From contig CAYRLW010000090.1 of NCBI GenBank assembly GCA_964425215.1, positions 1 through 6,353 of the forward strand: a stretch of 6,353 bases of DNA. The letters are read 5' to 3'. This DNA comes from CAYRLW01 sp964425215 (GTDB lineage Bacteria; Spirochaetota; Spirochaetia; Treponematales; Breznakiellaceae). Below, piece by piece: positions 6,229-6,353 of this stretch. The notes under the pieces are model-generated. The model had not been told where the DNA came from. It did not search any database and saw nothing but the letters and a program-made list of their open reading frames with translations. Every line of letters starts with the position of its first letter. Within the stretch, counting starts at the first letter, position 1. Both the position numbers and the translations under genes were made by a program.

Positions 6229-6257
6229 ATGATACCCCTATACCATGAGAAGGTCAA
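6229..6257 (-). promoter_or_regulatory. Sigma70-type promoter of the nucleoside transport operon
   Basis: On the minus strand, TTGACC (6252-6257), a 17-bp spacer and TATCAT (6229-6234) form a near-consensus promoter, five of six matches in each hexamer. The predicted transcript start is near 6222, giving a leader of about 45 nt before the lipoprotein ATG. That is too short for a purine riboswitch, and none was recognised. An imperfect dyad (ATG-N-TA-N6-TA-N-CAT, 6229-6246) overlaps the -10 and could be a regulator site, but the match is weak. Confidence 0.75.
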
Positions 6258-6280
6258 GAATATGCGTGTACGATATCTTT

Positions 6281-6310
6281 TTGACAGGTCCGTATTGGCA
6301 ACCCTATACT
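6281..6310 (+). promoter_or_regulatory. Divergent sigma70-type promoter for a gene beyond the right edge
   Basis: On the plus strand, TTGACA (6281-6286) matches the consensus fully. It is followed by an 18-bp spacer and TATACT (6305-6310, five of six). The predicted start is near 6317. Two ATG codons in different frames (6320 and 6331) stay open to the window end, but neither has a ribosome site. The window ends in TCTGGGGA, which could itself be a ribosome site for a start further right. The product cannot be named from this window. Confidence 0.6.
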
Positions 6311-6353
6311 TACATTGCTATGCAAACACTATGCTTTTGGAATTCTCTGGGGA

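Overview
The window is one compact minus-strand gene cluster, read from right to left. It codes for uptake and first-step breakdown of purine nucleosides, followed by a separately promoted Fur/PerR-type regulator. In transcription order it holds: a strong promoter near 6229-6257; a BMP/PnrA-type nucleoside-binding lipoprotein (5049-6176); a Rho-independent terminator in the gap (4994-5033); a double-domain ABC ATPase (3336-4979); two ABC permeases (2219-3346 and 1308-2222); a DeoD-type purine nucleoside phosphorylase (550-1293); a second promoter (460-488); and the PerR-like regulator (49-450). A second strong promoter on the plus strand (6281-6310) fires divergently towards a gene mostly or wholly beyond the right edge.

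The genes fit one pathway. The lipoprotein catches nucleosides outside the inner membrane, the two permeases and the ATPase import them, and the phosphorylase splits them into free base and ribose-1-phosphate. The last four operon genes are tightly coupled: an 11-nt overlap, a 4-nt ATGA overlap and a 14-nt gap. The lipoprotein is set apart from its transporter by a terminator whose U-run ends just before the ATPase ribosome binding site. This suggests that receptor is made in excess over transporter by partial read-through.

The order receptor-ATPase-permease-permease matches Bacillus subtilis nupNOPQ and resembles the Treponema pallidum tmpC/pnrA locus. The lipoprotein signal (short, ending AVSC), the sequence style and the moderately high GC suggest a spirochaete, perhaps a free-living or gut Treponema relative. 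This taxonomic call is inference from protein style and is not secure.

No mobile elements, CRISPR arrays, tRNA or rRNA genes were seen. The proteins belong to known families, so I do not claim an undescribed system. The points most worth checking are regulatory: the in-operon terminator, a nearly leaderless perR-like mRNA with a 17-bp dyad over its -35, a G7 tract near the ATPase C-terminus, and the back-to-back divergent promoters.
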